The notes beneath the pieces were generated by a model. It had not been told where the DNA came from, did no database searches, and saw only the letters and a program-made list of their open reading frames with translations. A stretch of DNA of 64,000 bases from Crateriforma spongiae. Its GTDB lineage: Bacteria; Planctomycetota; Planctomycetia; Pirellulales; Pirellulaceae. Location: positions 620,001-684,000 of the forward strand of contig NZ_JAAXMS010000001.1 in NCBI RefSeq assembly GCF_012290005.1, written 5' to 3'. Position 1 is the first letter of the stretch. Each line of letters opens with the position of its first letter. Below, piece after piece: positions 46,571 through 56,329 of the stretch. The position numbers were made by a program, and so were the translations under genes.

Positions 46571-48913
46571 TTGACTGACGATCATACGCTCGACCAGACG
46601 CCCCTGGCTCGCTCGGCCAGCAAACGGCTGTCCATGCAGGCGACGACGCCTCCGGCCGAGGTGCCGGGGTATCGGTTGATCAAGTTTTTGGGATCGGGAG
46701 CGTTCGGCCAAGTCTGGGTCGGTCGTGACTTGAACACCGGTCGCGGTGTGGCGGTGAAGTTTTATCTGCACCGCGGGGGTGTCAATTGGTCGTTGCTAAG
46801 TCGTGAAGTCAAAAACTTAGTCCAACTGTCGGCCAACCGGCATGTGGTTCAGGTCTTGGAAGTCGGCTGGGATGCGGACCCACCTTACTACGTGATGGAA
46901 TTGATCACCGGTGGCTCACTGGAGGAGATGTTGAAGTCGCGGGGGCGATTGCCGGTCGAAGAGGCGGTGGAGATCTTTCGCAAAATTTGCGTCGGTTTGA
47001 ACCATTGCCACAGCAAGGGGGTGCTGCACTGCGACGTCAAGCCGGCCAATATCTTGATGGGCGACGACCAAGAACCTCGGCTGGCGGATTTTGGTCAAAG
47101 TCGCATGTCGCATGATCAAACGCCAGCTTTGGGAACGCTGTTTTACATGGCACCCGAGCAAGCCGACTTGGACGCAAACCCGGATGCCAGTTGGGACGTT
47201 TACGCCGCCGGCGCGATCCTGTTTCAGATGCTGGTGGGCAAGCCGCCTTATCGCGATGAATCGCTGATCTCGCGAATCGATACCGCCGGATCCCTGCCCA
47301 AGCGTTTGCGACAATACCAGCAAGCGATTGCTTCCCAACCGCCCGTCATGGAACGGCTGGCCCGCAGCGGTATCGATCGTCCGCTGCAACGCATCCTGGC
47401 AAAATCGCTGGCGAACGATCCGGAAGATCGCTACCGAAACGTTCAACAGATCTTGGCCGATTTGCAGGAACGCGAAAACAATCGCGCCCGCCGCCCTTTG
47501 TTGCTGCTGGGAATCGTCGGGCCGCTGTTGCTGCTGGCGGCGACATCGATCTTTGCCGCTCGAAGCATCAACCGGGCCAGCGAAAGTACGACCGAAGCAT
47601 TGCGGACCGAAGCCTTTGGCAGCAACCAATTGGCCGCTCGGTTCGCCGCCAAAACACTGCAGTCGGAAATCGAACGTTATTTCGCATTGGCGATCGAAGA
47701 GGCCAAGCGGCCGGAGTTCCAACAAACGCTGCGAGAATTTCTGACGGATCCCGAAATCAAACGACAGCGTGAACGCATCGCAACAGCCGATGGCAATGAC
47801 GCGGGAAACATGCGTGTCGATGCCAGAGAACAAATCTATGACGCGCCCAAACGCGTCGCCTTGGACGAATACCTATATCAACGGCTCGGCAATCACGTGG
47901 GGGAAGATGCACGTCGACCTTTGGCGACGATGTTCGTTACCGATCGCTTTGGGACGATCGTCGCCATTGCGTACGACAATCCGGTGACCAAGGATCGCAA
48001 TAGCGCAGGCCGCAACTTTTCGTACCGGAACTATTTTCACGGAGGCCGTGACGATCTGCAAAAGCCCGCATCGAATGAACAGGTCGCACAGGTCCCGCCT
48101 CTGACGGAAACCCGGTTTTCCGCCGCCTTTCAAAGCACGGCATCTGGATTGTGGAAGGTGGCAATCAGCACACCGGTTTATTTGGCAAAGGATTCCGATA
48201 CGCCCGATGCGGTGTTCGTGACCACGATCAATTTGGGTGAGTTCCCGTTGCTGCAACGTCAGCAGAATCCACTGGATGCCAAGCAGGCTGATTCCGGTCA
48301 ATTGGCGGCCGACAACCAAGTGGCCGTTTTGGTCGAGGCCCGTCAGGGTGATCAACGCGGTACCATCTTGGAGCACCCTTTCTTGCGTGACCGGCGGGCG
48401 GCGGGTGATGCCACGATCGATAAACAGTTCAAGATCTCACCCAGTCTGATGGATCGGCTGATCGAAGGTGGCGATGTCGATTACCGTGATCCGGTTGCCA
48501 GCGATCCCGAGGGCCAAGCTTATCGGGGTGAATGGATCGCCGCCATGCAACCGATTGAATTGCCCAATCTGGATGTCGAATCGGTCGCTACGCCGAACGC
48601 GACGTCTGGCGAAGATAATGCCGGAAGCAATTCGAACGCCGAAAGCAAATCTGGTACGCAGGCGAACAGGTCAATGCCCGATACCGATCTTTTGGTGTTG
48701 GTCCAATATCGGCTTTCCAAGGTGTTCGCACCGGTTGGTCAAATGCGACGATCGCTATTCATCGAAGGGGCAGCCGCCATGCTGTCGGTCCTTTTGGTCA
48801 CGATGGTGATGTGGTATTTCGTGTGGCGTGCGAACAACAAGACTCAAGAAGAGCTTTCCGATTCGGTCATGGAACACTCTGGATTGACCGAAACCATTCC
48901 CGTTCAAAACTGA
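46571..48913 (+). CDS. Transmembrane Ser/Thr protein kinase with Cache-like sensor
   Basis: The protein has about 780 residues. The kinase domain (~34-300) has GSGAFGQVW (41-49), lysine K63 in VAVKF, H-C-D-V-K-P-A-N (153-160), DFG (173-175) and APE. The usual R before the catalytic Asp is C, so this is a non-RD kinase. One membrane helix lies at ~310-332 and a second at ~734-752; the ~400 residues between them look like an extracytoplasmic Cache-type sensor (REFLTDPEIKRQRERIA; FGTIVAIAYDNP). I chose TTG 46571, because AAGGAAG lies 5 nt before it; ATG 46634 is an alternative. It is divergent from the amidohydrolase and 16 bp ahead of the sulfatase. Confidence 0.85.
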   Translation: MTDDHTLDQTPLARSASKRLSMQATTPPAEVPGYRLIKFLGSGAFGQVWVGRDLNTGRGVAVKFYLHRGGVNWSLLSREVKNLVQLSANRHVVQVLEVGWDADPPYYVMELITGGSLEEMLKSRGRLPVEEAVEIFRKICVGLNHCHSKGVLHCDVKPANILMGDDQEPRLADFGQSRMSHDQTPALGTLFYMAPEQADLDANPDASWDVYAAGAILFQMLVGKPPYRDESLISRIDTAGSLPKRLRQYQQAIASQPPVMERLARSGIDRPLQRILAKSLANDPEDRYRNVQQILADLQERENNRARRPLLLLGIVGPLLLLAATSIFAARSINRASESTTEALRTEAFGSNQLAARFAAKTLQSEIERYFALAIEEAKRPEFQQTLREFLTDPEIKRQRERIATADGNDAGNMRVDAREQIYDAPKRVALDEYLYQRLGNHVGEDARRPLATMFVTDRFGTIVAIAYDNPVTKDRNSAGRNFSYRNYFHGGRDDLQKPASNEQVAQVPPLTETRFSAAFQSTASGLWKVAISTPVYLAKDSDTPDAVFVTTINLGEFPLLQRQQNPLDAKQADSGQLAADNQVAVLVEARQGDQRGTILEHPFLRDRRAAGDATIDKQFKISPSLMDRLIEGGDVDYRDPVASDPEGQAYRGEWIAAMQPIELPNLDVESVATPNATSGEDNAGSNSNAESKSGTQANRSMPDTDLLVLVQYRLSKVFAPVGQMRRSLFIEGAAAMLSVLLVTMVMWYFVWRANNKTQEELSDSVMEHSGLTETIPVQN

Positions 48914-48929
48914 CGAATCGAATCGACGG

Positions 48930-51050
48930 ATGAATCACAGAAAAGTCATTGCCGTTTTTTGCGTTGCGTTTTCATTCTTTTCGGTATTCGCGGTCCAAGC
49001 GAACGCCGACGCAAACGATCCCAAAACCAAGCAACCGAACATCATTTTCATCTTGTGTGATGATCTTGGTTGGGGCGATCTAAGCGTTTACGACGACAAT
49101 CGTTCACGTGGCGGCAAAGATTTTCAAACACCCTCGCTGGATCAGATGGCCCAGGACGGTGCACAACTGCGGAATCATTATTGTCCCGCACCGGTTTGTG
49201 CCCCCAGTCGCGCGTCGCTGTTGTTGGGAAAGCACCAGGGATCGTCGGACATCCGTGACAACCAATTCGATAAACAGTTACCGCCACAGCACTCCGTCGC
49301 GTCGGTCCTGAAATCGGCCGGTTATCGCACTGCGATCATCGGAAAATATGGCCTGCAAGGCGATCAGAGGTACGCGCTGGCAAAGAATGGAACCAAGCCC
49401 GCCCAATGGCCGGGGTATCCGACCAATCGTGGCTTTGATGAATTTTTGGGCTATGTCCGTCATGTCGACGGCCACCTTCACTATCCGGCCCATGCTTGGG
49501 AGTTGGGAAATTCGGACAGTCACAAGGAACCGAAAGAAGTCTGGCACAACGATCGTGAGATCAGCGGTGATTTGACCAACTGTTACACGACGGATCTTTT
49601 CACCGCTTACGCCAAGCATTGGATTTCCGAACAAGTCCGCCAGGATTCGGTTGATCCGTTTTTCCTGTACTTGGCCTATGACACGCCCCACGCCGCACTT
49701 CAAATTCCCAGTTGTCAGTATCCCGAATCAAAGGGCCTAAATGGCGGTGTGCAATGGACAGGCAAACCTGGCGCGATGATCAATACCGCGAAGGGACCGA
49801 TCGACAGTTACCGTTATCCTCAAGTGACCAATCAAGGTTGGTCCGATGTGGAAGAACGATTCGCGTCGATGGTGTTGCGTATCGATGATGCTGTCGGTGA
49901 CTTGCTTCAAACCTTGAAAGACTTAGGAATCGACCAAAACACGTTGGTGGTGCTTAGCAGCGACAATGGTCCGCACCATGAATCGTATTTGGCCGATGCA
50001 TCGTACCAGCCCACGTCGTTCCGCTCTTATGGTCCATTCGACGGCACCAAACGTGACGTGTGGGAAGGTGGCGTGCGTGTTCCCACGGTGGCCTATTGGC
50101 CGGGCAAGATTCCGTCCGGCCACGTCGATCAACAACCCAGCCAGTTCCACGACTGGATGGCTACGTTTGCCGATGCCGCCAATTGCCCCGTACCCGCGGG
50201 ATGCGATGGCGTTTCCCTGTTGCCGGGATTGATCCGATCGGGAACACGGCAAAACAGCACGGTCTATGTCGAGTATTCACAGAATGGACGCACGCCCGAT
50301 TATCAAGATTTTCAGCAGCGGAAACGCAAGCAGAAACGCGGGCAGATGCAGATCGTTTTTGTCGATGGCTATAAGGGCGTCCGATTGGACATCGACAACC
50401 ATGATGACGATTTCCAAATCTATGACTTGGAGAATGATCCAAAGGAGCTGAACGACTTGGCGGGATCGTCGGATGCGATTTCTCAAATTCAGCAGAAAAT
50501 GAAAGACCGCGTTTTGCGTTTGCGGACGATGAACGAAAGTGCCAAGCGGCCTTACGATACCGCTTTGGTCCCGTCGATGAACGTTGCCGATCCAAAGCCG
50601 GGTGCGATCATGGAGTATCAGATCGGAGAGTTTCCGTATGTGCCCAAAGATTTGGCCGCTGGGCATGGACGTGTCTTTTTGACGTCCTATCACCGTGATC
50701 GCAAAGAACTCGATGCCGTCAATTCCACCGCCGCCGTTTGGTTCCGCGGTTATCTGCGGGTGCCTGATGACGGAAGCTATCGTTTTCGTGTTGTCGGGCT
50801 GGATCGTGTTGCCGCCCGTTTGCACGAAATGCTGTTGCTGGAACATGATCCGCCGGCGGGCGCAGGTGATTCGGCCGCAAAAGAACCGGTTGTCGAAAGC
50901 CCCACGGTACACCTTGCGTCGGGGATGCATCCGATTGCCATCGGGACGGTGGTGCACCCGAGCGATTCCCAATGGAAACTTCAGTGGTCGTTTCAGAACG
51001 GCGACTGGATAGACGTGCCCGACGATTCGTTTGTGATCGAATCGGAATGA
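48930..51050 (+). CDS. Secreted S1 sulfatase with C-terminal extra beta domain
   Basis: The protein has 706 residues with a signal peptide. Asp44-Asp45 (CDDLGWGD) and C90-A-P-S-R mark the S1 sulfatase active site with a formylglycine precursor cysteine. The sulfatase domain ends near residue 540; the last ~130 residues (TAAVWFRGYLRVPDDGSYRF, LHEMLLLEHDPP, IAIGTVVHP) resemble a PA14-like carbohydrate-binding domain. The kinase upstream and the panE-like gene, which overlaps its stop by 4 bp, suggest one transcript. Confidence 0.9.
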   Translation: MNHRKVIAVFCVAFSFFSVFAVQANADANDPKTKQPNIIFILCDDLGWGDLSVYDDNRSRGGKDFQTPSLDQMAQDGAQLRNHYCPAPVCAPSRASLLLGKHQGSSDIRDNQFDKQLPPQHSVASVLKSAGYRTAIIGKYGLQGDQRYALAKNGTKPAQWPGYPTNRGFDEFLGYVRHVDGHLHYPAHAWELGNSDSHKEPKEVWHNDREISGDLTNCYTTDLFTAYAKHWISEQVRQDSVDPFFLYLAYDTPHAALQIPSCQYPESKGLNGGVQWTGKPGAMINTAKGPIDSYRYPQVTNQGWSDVEERFASMVLRIDDAVGDLLQTLKDLGIDQNTLVVLSSDNGPHHESYLADASYQPTSFRSYGPFDGTKRDVWEGGVRVPTVAYWPGKIPSGHVDQQPSQFHDWMATFADAANCPVPAGCDGVSLLPGLIRSGTRQNSTVYVEYSQNGRTPDYQDFQQRKRKQKRGQMQIVFVDGYKGVRLDIDNHDDDFQIYDLENDPKELNDLAGSSDAISQIQQKMKDRVLRLRTMNESAKRPYDTALVPSMNVADPKPGAIMEYQIGEFPYVPKDLAAGHGRVFLTSYHRDRKELDAVNSTAAVWFRGYLRVPDDGSYRFRVVGLDRVAARLHEMLLLEHDPPAGAGDSAAKEPVVESPTVHLASGMHPIAIGTVVHPSDSQWKLQWSFQNGDWIDVPDDSFVIESE

Positions 51051-52015
51051 AGTCGATGCAACGTTACGCAATCATCGGCAGTGGTGCGCTGGGCGGACTG
51101 TACGGCGCCCGTTTAGCGGCGGCGGGGCACGAAGTTCATTTTCTGTTTCGTTCCGATTTTCAGCATGTCCGGCAATACGGATTGAAAGTCGAAAGCGTCT
51201 GGGGCGATCTGCACCTGCACGACGTGAACGCGTATCAGTTTGCGGATGACATGCCGCCTTGTGATGTGACCATTGTCGGTTTGAAGACGACGCAAAACCA
51301 TCACTTGCCGAAACTGTTGGCCGGGCCAACCGCCGGCGGCGGGGCTGTCTTGGTGCTTCAAAATGGTCTGGACGTGGAAGCGGATTCAGCTGAAGTCGTC
51401 GGCACGCAGCGTACGCTGGGGGGATGTTGTTTTCTGTGCAGCAATAAGGTGGGCCCCGGGCACATCAAACACATCGATTACGGGCGGATCGTGTTTGGTG
51501 AATACAGCCCAAAAGCCGGCGTGTCGGATCGGGCAGCACGAATCGCATCCGAATTGAATGCCGCGGGTGTGGAAGCGATCGCGACCGACGATCTTCTGCT
51601 CACGCGTTGGCGAAAGCTGATGTGGAACATCACGTTCAACGGATTGTCGGTGGTCTGTGACGCCAGCACCGACCAGCTGATGGACGGCCGGTGGGGAGAA
51701 CAGCTTTCGTTGTCGTTGGTCCGCGAAGTGCACGCTGCCGCCGCGGCCTGTGGGGTTTCCATCGCGGATGATGCGATCGAAACGACGATCGAGCACACTC
51801 GCAAGATGGTGCCCTATGACAGCAGCATGCGGCTGGACTTTTTGAATGGTCGTCCGATGGAAGTGGAAGCCATCTTTGGAAATCCGTTGCGGGCGGCACA
51901 GGCTGCCGGGTTCGACGCCCCACGCATTGAAATGCTGTACCGTCAACTGAAAGTGCTGGATCAGCTAAGACAGGGCTCTCAGGCTGCTTCTGGTTCAAGC
52001 CGCACCGCGACTTGA
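51047..52015 (+). CDS. panE: 2-dehydropantoate 2-reductase-like protein
   Basis: The protein has 322 residues. It starts with the Rossmann signature RYAIIGSGALGGLYGARLAAAGH and includes KLMWNITFNGLSVVCDAST, typical of ketopantoate reductase. It would make pantoate with NADPH. The ATG overlaps the sulfatase stop as ATGA. Lone PanE-like genes outside pan operons can have other 2-keto acid substrates, so the symbol is provisional. Confidence 0.82.
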   Translation: MKSMQRYAIIGSGALGGLYGARLAAAGHEVHFLFRSDFQHVRQYGLKVESVWGDLHLHDVNAYQFADDMPPCDVTIVGLKTTQNHHLPKLLAGPTAGGGAVLVLQNGLDVEADSAEVVGTQRTLGGCCFLCSNKVGPGHIKHIDYGRIVFGEYSPKAGVSDRAARIASELNAAGVEAIATDDLLLTRWRKLMWNITFNGLSVVCDASTDQLMDGRWGEQLSLSLVREVHAAAAACGVSIADDAIETTIEHTRKMVPYDSSMRLDFLNGRPMEVEAIFGNPLRAAQAAGFDAPRIEMLYRQLKVLDQLRQGSQAASGSSRTAT

Positions 52016-52861
52016 CTAGGACGCTTGGCGTACATCGGCGGGGCTGGCCAAACTGTGTAACGCGTCGTCGATCTTTACGTCGTGGCGACGTCGTTGCAAA
52101 AAGAAGCTGACCTGTTGAAAACCGCATTCGGACAACAGATTCAATGCTTCGACGAATCGATCCCCCACGCGTTCGGGCACGTGTGCATCGGCACCCAGGG
52201 TGATGGGAATGTTGCGTTTGGCGATTTCCCGCAACATTTCGGGATACGGGTTCATCTGCTGGATCGTTTTCAAGGCCCCGGACGTGTTCAGTTCCATCGC
52301 AACGCCCGTCTTGGCGATTCGATCAAGCGAAGGCGCGATGATATCCATCATGTTCGGCTCGTCCCAAACCTTGACGGTAAAGTTCTTGATCAGGTCAGGG
52401 TGACTGATGGAATCGAACAGTCCGGTTTCTGCGGCATCGGCGAGCAACCGAAAGTAGGTTTTCTGGACTTCGCGTAGATCTTCCTGCCAGTAGCGGTCGC
52501 GAAACTCATCCAATTGGGGATGCACACTGCCCAGCACGAATTGGAAGTCGGCGCCGGCCAACTGTTCTTCCACGTAGGATTCGTATCCTTGGAAATAGTC
52601 CGCTTCCAGACCCAAGCGGACGTCCACGCGATCTTGCCATTCTTCGCGTGTCTGGGCGACCATCGCGATGTACTGGTCCAGTTCATTTTCCGCCATGCGA
52701 ACGCGAGCGGAAAATCCGTCGGGCATGGGGTTATGACAAGTGACGATCAGCCCCTTGAGGTTCTTTTCCAGTGCCTGAGCGGCATACTCGGTCGGTTCGC
52801 CACTGGCATGTTTGCACAAAGGCGTATGGCAATGGGATTCGTATAGGATCGGTGCAGGCAT
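52016..52861 (-). CDS. PHP-domain phosphatase, HisJ-like
   Basis: The protein has 281 residues from the ATG at 52861. The N-terminus LYESHCHTPLCKHASGEP is the PHP metal motif of HisJ-type histidinol-phosphatases; later residues VLGSVHPQ, SISHPDLIK and TLGADAHVPERVG carry more metal ligands. It probably hydrolyses histidinol phosphate, but other phosphate esters are possible. The 107 codons further upstream in the frame are not conserved and are excluded. Confidence 0.85.
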   Translation of the reverse strand: MPAPILYESHCHTPLCKHASGEPTEYAAQALEKNLKGLIVTCHNPMPDGFSARVRMAENELDQYIAMVAQTREEWQDRVDVRLGLEADYFQGYESYVEEQLAGADFQFVLGSVHPQLDEFRDRYWQEDLREVQKTYFRLLADAAETGLFDSISHPDLIKNFTVKVWDEPNMMDIIAPSLDRIAKTGVAMELNTSGALKTIQQMNPYPEMLREIAKRNIPITLGADAHVPERVGDRFVEALNLLSECGFQQVSFFLQRRRHDVKIDDALHSLASPADVRQAS

Positions 52862-53231
52862 CGTTTTCGAAAATCGCGATGGAGGCGGAGCGATTGCTTC
52901 GTGAAAGGAATCCCGGCGATGATCGTCGTGATTGGTCAGTGCCGTTGCTGGATCACACGCATCCGTTCGCCATTGATCGTGCGGTGGCACTGATGATCGA
53001 TACGTAGATTCGTGCCCTAGAGGTCGGGCATGCAACGTCGGGCACGAAGTGGTCATTGCGCCGGGGAAACGACAGGAGCCTAGAAGGCTTGGCCGATACT
53101 GACCACCCCGATGCCGGAGGGCAGGTAACCGCTTTGCAGGAAATTCATCGCGACCAACAAACGGGCCGTATGGCGTGCGCATTGCGATCGCCGTGCGGCA
53201 GAATCATCGCCGCAATGCTGCGCCGCTGGGA
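52862..53231. other. Intergenic region with a possible frame remnant
   Basis: No complete gene. On the minus strand a frame ending in TAG at 53080-53082 reads RHTARLLVAMNFLQSGY before its end and overlaps the tail of the next gene. It has no upstream start that makes a plausible protein. It could be a decayed gene end or chance. Confidence 0.4.
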
Positions 53232-54422
53232 TTAGCGATCCGCTTCGCTGCGAACAAGAATCTGCACCGTTTTGACATCGGACGTTGCCGCTGCCCCGGT
53301 ATTGGGCACCAGACGTCCGAGAGCCAGAAACGGTGAACCATCTTGATTCTCGGGCAAATCACCACGCACGTTGACCATTTCTCCGCCCGGCAATCGGACG
53401 TAGGCGGGGCCGACGGAATTCAAAAGTCCGGCGACGATCACACCGTCGTTCATCAGTGGTTCGGTGGCGCGACGCTTGGAATCCAGCGAAATCCACTGGG
53501 CCGTTTTAGAACTCAGGTCTTCCAAGCGATCGGATCGGCGGACTCGGTCCAAGACGGCTTGCTGCTGCGCGGTAGTGACATCATCGTCCACGGCCATCCC
53601 CGCGACCTGTGAGTAAACGGTGACGACCCGGCGCCAATAGTCACGACTGTTGGAGCGAGTTTCTTGTTCCAATTCGTCAATCGCCGCAAATGTTTCCTGC
53701 AACTTGGCGGCTCCGGCGTCCTGGGCCACGATGTCTTCGGATGCCGGTTCGGCCGGCGCGAGTGTGCTGGTCGTTTTGCCTCGATCGGATTGTTCGCGAT
53801 AGGTCAACATGCTGGCCGATTCGATGTCATCCATGTGCGACGCCGGATCGGTCACGTCACGCTGGTCGTCGTTTTCATCCGATTCGGTTTCATCGGGAAG
53901 TGGAAACGCGCGAATGGCGGATCGTGATTCCGCAAAAGGCCAGAATCCCAATTTCACCGGTGATCCAACCGCGTACAAGATTGCCAGAGCCATGGGAATC
54001 GCCAGGATCAATCCGTAAAACATCTGGGCAATGGGATGCAGGAAGATGCTCTTGTTGCGATTGGATGCTCGTTCGTTCCGGCTTTCCGGATCGAAATCGA
54101 ACGACGGCATTGATGCCCCGTCGCTTTCGGGCGATCCTACAGTTGCATCGGGTTCGACAGAAAACTCGTGTTGGCCGAACACGAACGGTGCGTCAACGCC
54201 AGGGGCTTGTTCGCCGACCGGTGGTTCCGATCCGCCGATGACTTCCACTTCGTCATCAGGTTCGGGGAGATCCAGGATCAATTCCGGGGGAAGAAGTTCC
54301 TGGATCTCGGCCAGAAAAAACGAGCCGCGGCACCACGGGCAGGTGGCTTTTGTGTCACCCGGAACGTCCGCTGCGGGTAATCGCACGGATTCGTTACATC
54401 GTGGGCAGGAAGCTTGCATCAT
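53232..54422 (-). CDS. Zinc-ribbon membrane protein of unknown function
   Basis: The protein has 396 residues. An N-terminal zinc ribbon has cysteines 6, 9, 28 and 31. Acidic low-complexity sequence follows, then one membrane helix near residue 145 (YGLILAIPMALAILYAVGS), then a helical extracytoplasmic part. The C-terminal ~70 residues (DGVIVAGLLNSVGP; MVNVRGDLPENQDGSPFLALGRL) are beta-rich. The layout, zinc ribbon plus single TM, occurs in planctomycete MJ0042-type proteins. Role unknown. Confidence 0.75.
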   Translation of the reverse strand: MMQASCPRCNESVRLPAADVPGDTKATCPWCRGSFFLAEIQELLPPELILDLPEPDDEVEVIGGSEPPVGEQAPGVDAPFVFGQHEFSVEPDATVGSPESDGASMPSFDFDPESRNERASNRNKSIFLHPIAQMFYGLILAIPMALAILYAVGSPVKLGFWPFAESRSAIRAFPLPDETESDENDDQRDVTDPASHMDDIESASMLTYREQSDRGKTTSTLAPAEPASEDIVAQDAGAAKLQETFAAIDELEQETRSNSRDYWRRVVTVYSQVAGMAVDDDVTTAQQQAVLDRVRRSDRLEDLSSKTAQWISLDSKRRATEPLMNDGVIVAGLLNSVGPAYVRLPGGEMVNVRGDLPENQDGSPFLALGRLVPNTGAAATSDVKTVQILVRSEADR

Positions 54423-54634
54423 GGGTGGTTCAGCGACGCGTGTGTGTTCGGATTCAAATCCGATCCTTCGATCATTGGCCCCGGGAAAGGTAACTGCTAG
54501 TTCGTGTCATCGTCGGGGGCGATCGGTCGCCAAGTCGTGGTTAATCGAAGGCGTCGGCTTTCCCTTTTTCGAATATGCAGTTTGTTCCGATGGTTTGGAT
54601 CGTCGCGAATGCGTCACGCGAATCAATTGGAGGA

Positions 54635-56155
54635 TCAGATTTGGTACAGCGAAGACAGCTTGCCCTTGAGGTAGCTGATCAGTGGCGCCGCCGACAAATC
54701 GTTGCCGGTCACTTTCTGCACCAGTTGGGTCGTCCGGAAACACTTGCCCGGTTCGTGAACGTTCTTCCGCAACCAATGGCGAAGTGGTCCAAATTCACCG
54801 GTGGCGATCTGGTGTTCCAGATCCGGCATTGCCGCTTGAACGGTCGCAAACAATTGCGCGGCGATCAGATTTCCCAGGGTGTAGGTCGGAAAATATCCGA
54901 ATAACCCTGCGCTCCAGTGCACATCTTGCAGAACGCCATCGGCATCGGAATTCGGGCGGATTCCCAGGTCCGATTCGTATCTCGCATTCCAGGCTTCGGG
55001 CAACTGATCCACCGACAAGTCGCCCGCGATCAACTGACGTTCCAGGTCAAAGCGGATGATGATGTGCAGGTTGTAAGTGGCTTCGTCGGCTTCGACGCGA
55101 ATCAGGCTGGGGCCGACCGCGTTGGTCGCAAAGTAAAACTCGTCCGCCGACACGCCTTCCAAGCTGGAATCCAGCATTTCGGTAGCCTGCGGCAACAACC
55201 ACTGCCAAAACGCACGGCTGCGGCCGACTTGGTTTTCCCACAGACGCGATTGCGATTCGTGCACGCTGAGCGAAGCGTACGATCCAGGCGGCAGACCGAA
55301 CCAATCGGCACGCAAACCCTGTTCATAGATTCCGTGCCCCGCCTCGTGCATCGACCCGTACAGGCCACCGGGTAACCACGTCGATTCGTAGCGTGTCAGG
55401 ATGCGGATATCGTCCGGCCCCAGTGTGGTGCAAAACGGGTGCGAAGTTTCGTCCAACCGGCCACGTGAGAAATCAAACCCGATCGATTCGCAGACCCGAT
55501 GGCTGAACGCACGTTGCCGATCCAAATCAAAGGGTCCGCGAACGCATTGAAGATCAGGTTGGTTCGGCGAACGACCGATCGCCTCGATCATCGGTACAAG
55601 TTCGGATCGCAGTTGTTGAAAGACTTCCGCCAACTTCGCTTCGCGACCGCCGGGTTCGAACTCGTCCAACAGGCTTTCGTACAGCGTCGCATCGCTGCCC
55701 TCGCGATACCGATCGGCCTGTTCCTTTTTCAGTGCAAGGATTTCTGCCAGCGCAGGTTTGAACTGTCGATAGTCGTCCGCCTTGCGAGCGGCATCCCACG
55801 ACTGTTGGCCACGAACGGTGGCAAGCGAAAGTCGCTGCACCAAGTCTTCGGACAGTTTGCTGTCGCGGCGAAAGTCCACATGCAGTTCACGAATGGTTGC
55901 CGCGTGATCACCGTGTGGCGGAAATTCGGCCGCCTGTTCGGACAATGTCGCTAGCTGTTCGCCGTACTTCGCATCGGTTCTTAAACGATGCACCTGAGCA
56001 CGAAGTGTGGAAACCTGCTGGGCGCGATACTCGCCGGCGGCCGAAGGCATGCCGGTACGTTCATCCCATTCCAATGTGTCGGCGATGGTCTGCAGCATCG
56101 CCGCCTTTCGCGCGTGGTCACATACGTCGGCAAAGATGCGGTCGTCGATCGACAT
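54635..56155 (-). CDS. Metallocarboxypeptidase, M32 (Taq) family
   Basis: The protein has 506 residues from the ATG at 56155; the frame opens 55 codons earlier without homology. The zinc motif is H-E-A-G-H in MHEAGHGIYEQG, and the downstream HESQSRLWENQVGRS holds the third ligand region. DTLEWDERTGMP near the start is also family-typical. M32 enzymes remove C-terminal residues from peptides in the cytoplasm. The gene is monocistronic as far as can be seen. Confidence 0.93.
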   Translation of the reverse strand: MSIDDRIFADVCDHARKAAMLQTIADTLEWDERTGMPSAAGEYRAQQVSTLRAQVHRLRTDAKYGEQLATLSEQAAEFPPHGDHAATIRELHVDFRRDSKLSEDLVQRLSLATVRGQQSWDAARKADDYRQFKPALAEILALKKEQADRYREGSDATLYESLLDEFEPGGREAKLAEVFQQLRSELVPMIEAIGRSPNQPDLQCVRGPFDLDRQRAFSHRVCESIGFDFSRGRLDETSHPFCTTLGPDDIRILTRYESTWLPGGLYGSMHEAGHGIYEQGLRADWFGLPPGSYASLSVHESQSRLWENQVGRSRAFWQWLLPQATEMLDSSLEGVSADEFYFATNAVGPSLIRVEADEATYNLHIIIRFDLERQLIAGDLSVDQLPEAWNARYESDLGIRPNSDADGVLQDVHWSAGLFGYFPTYTLGNLIAAQLFATVQAAMPDLEHQIATGEFGPLRHWLRKNVHEPGKCFRTTQLVQKVTGNDLSAAPLISYLKGKLSSLYQI

Positions 56156-56329
56156 CGTTTCGGTTTTGGTTACAGGGACACTAGGAACACAAGCAAAGCC
56201 AAACGTGGGCGGATCAGGGGCGGGATTCACCCTGTTTGCCCGCCCCACGGCAAACATCGAAAGGCAACGATCAATTCTAAGTCGTCCGGAACGGCTGACC
56301 AAACCGTTCGCAACGACCAAAGGATTGGT

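Noticed and set aside
52862-53182. 107-codon upstream extension of the HisJ-like gene
   Set aside because: The PHP motif starts straight after the ATG at 52861; the upstream part is arginine/proline-rich and without homology.
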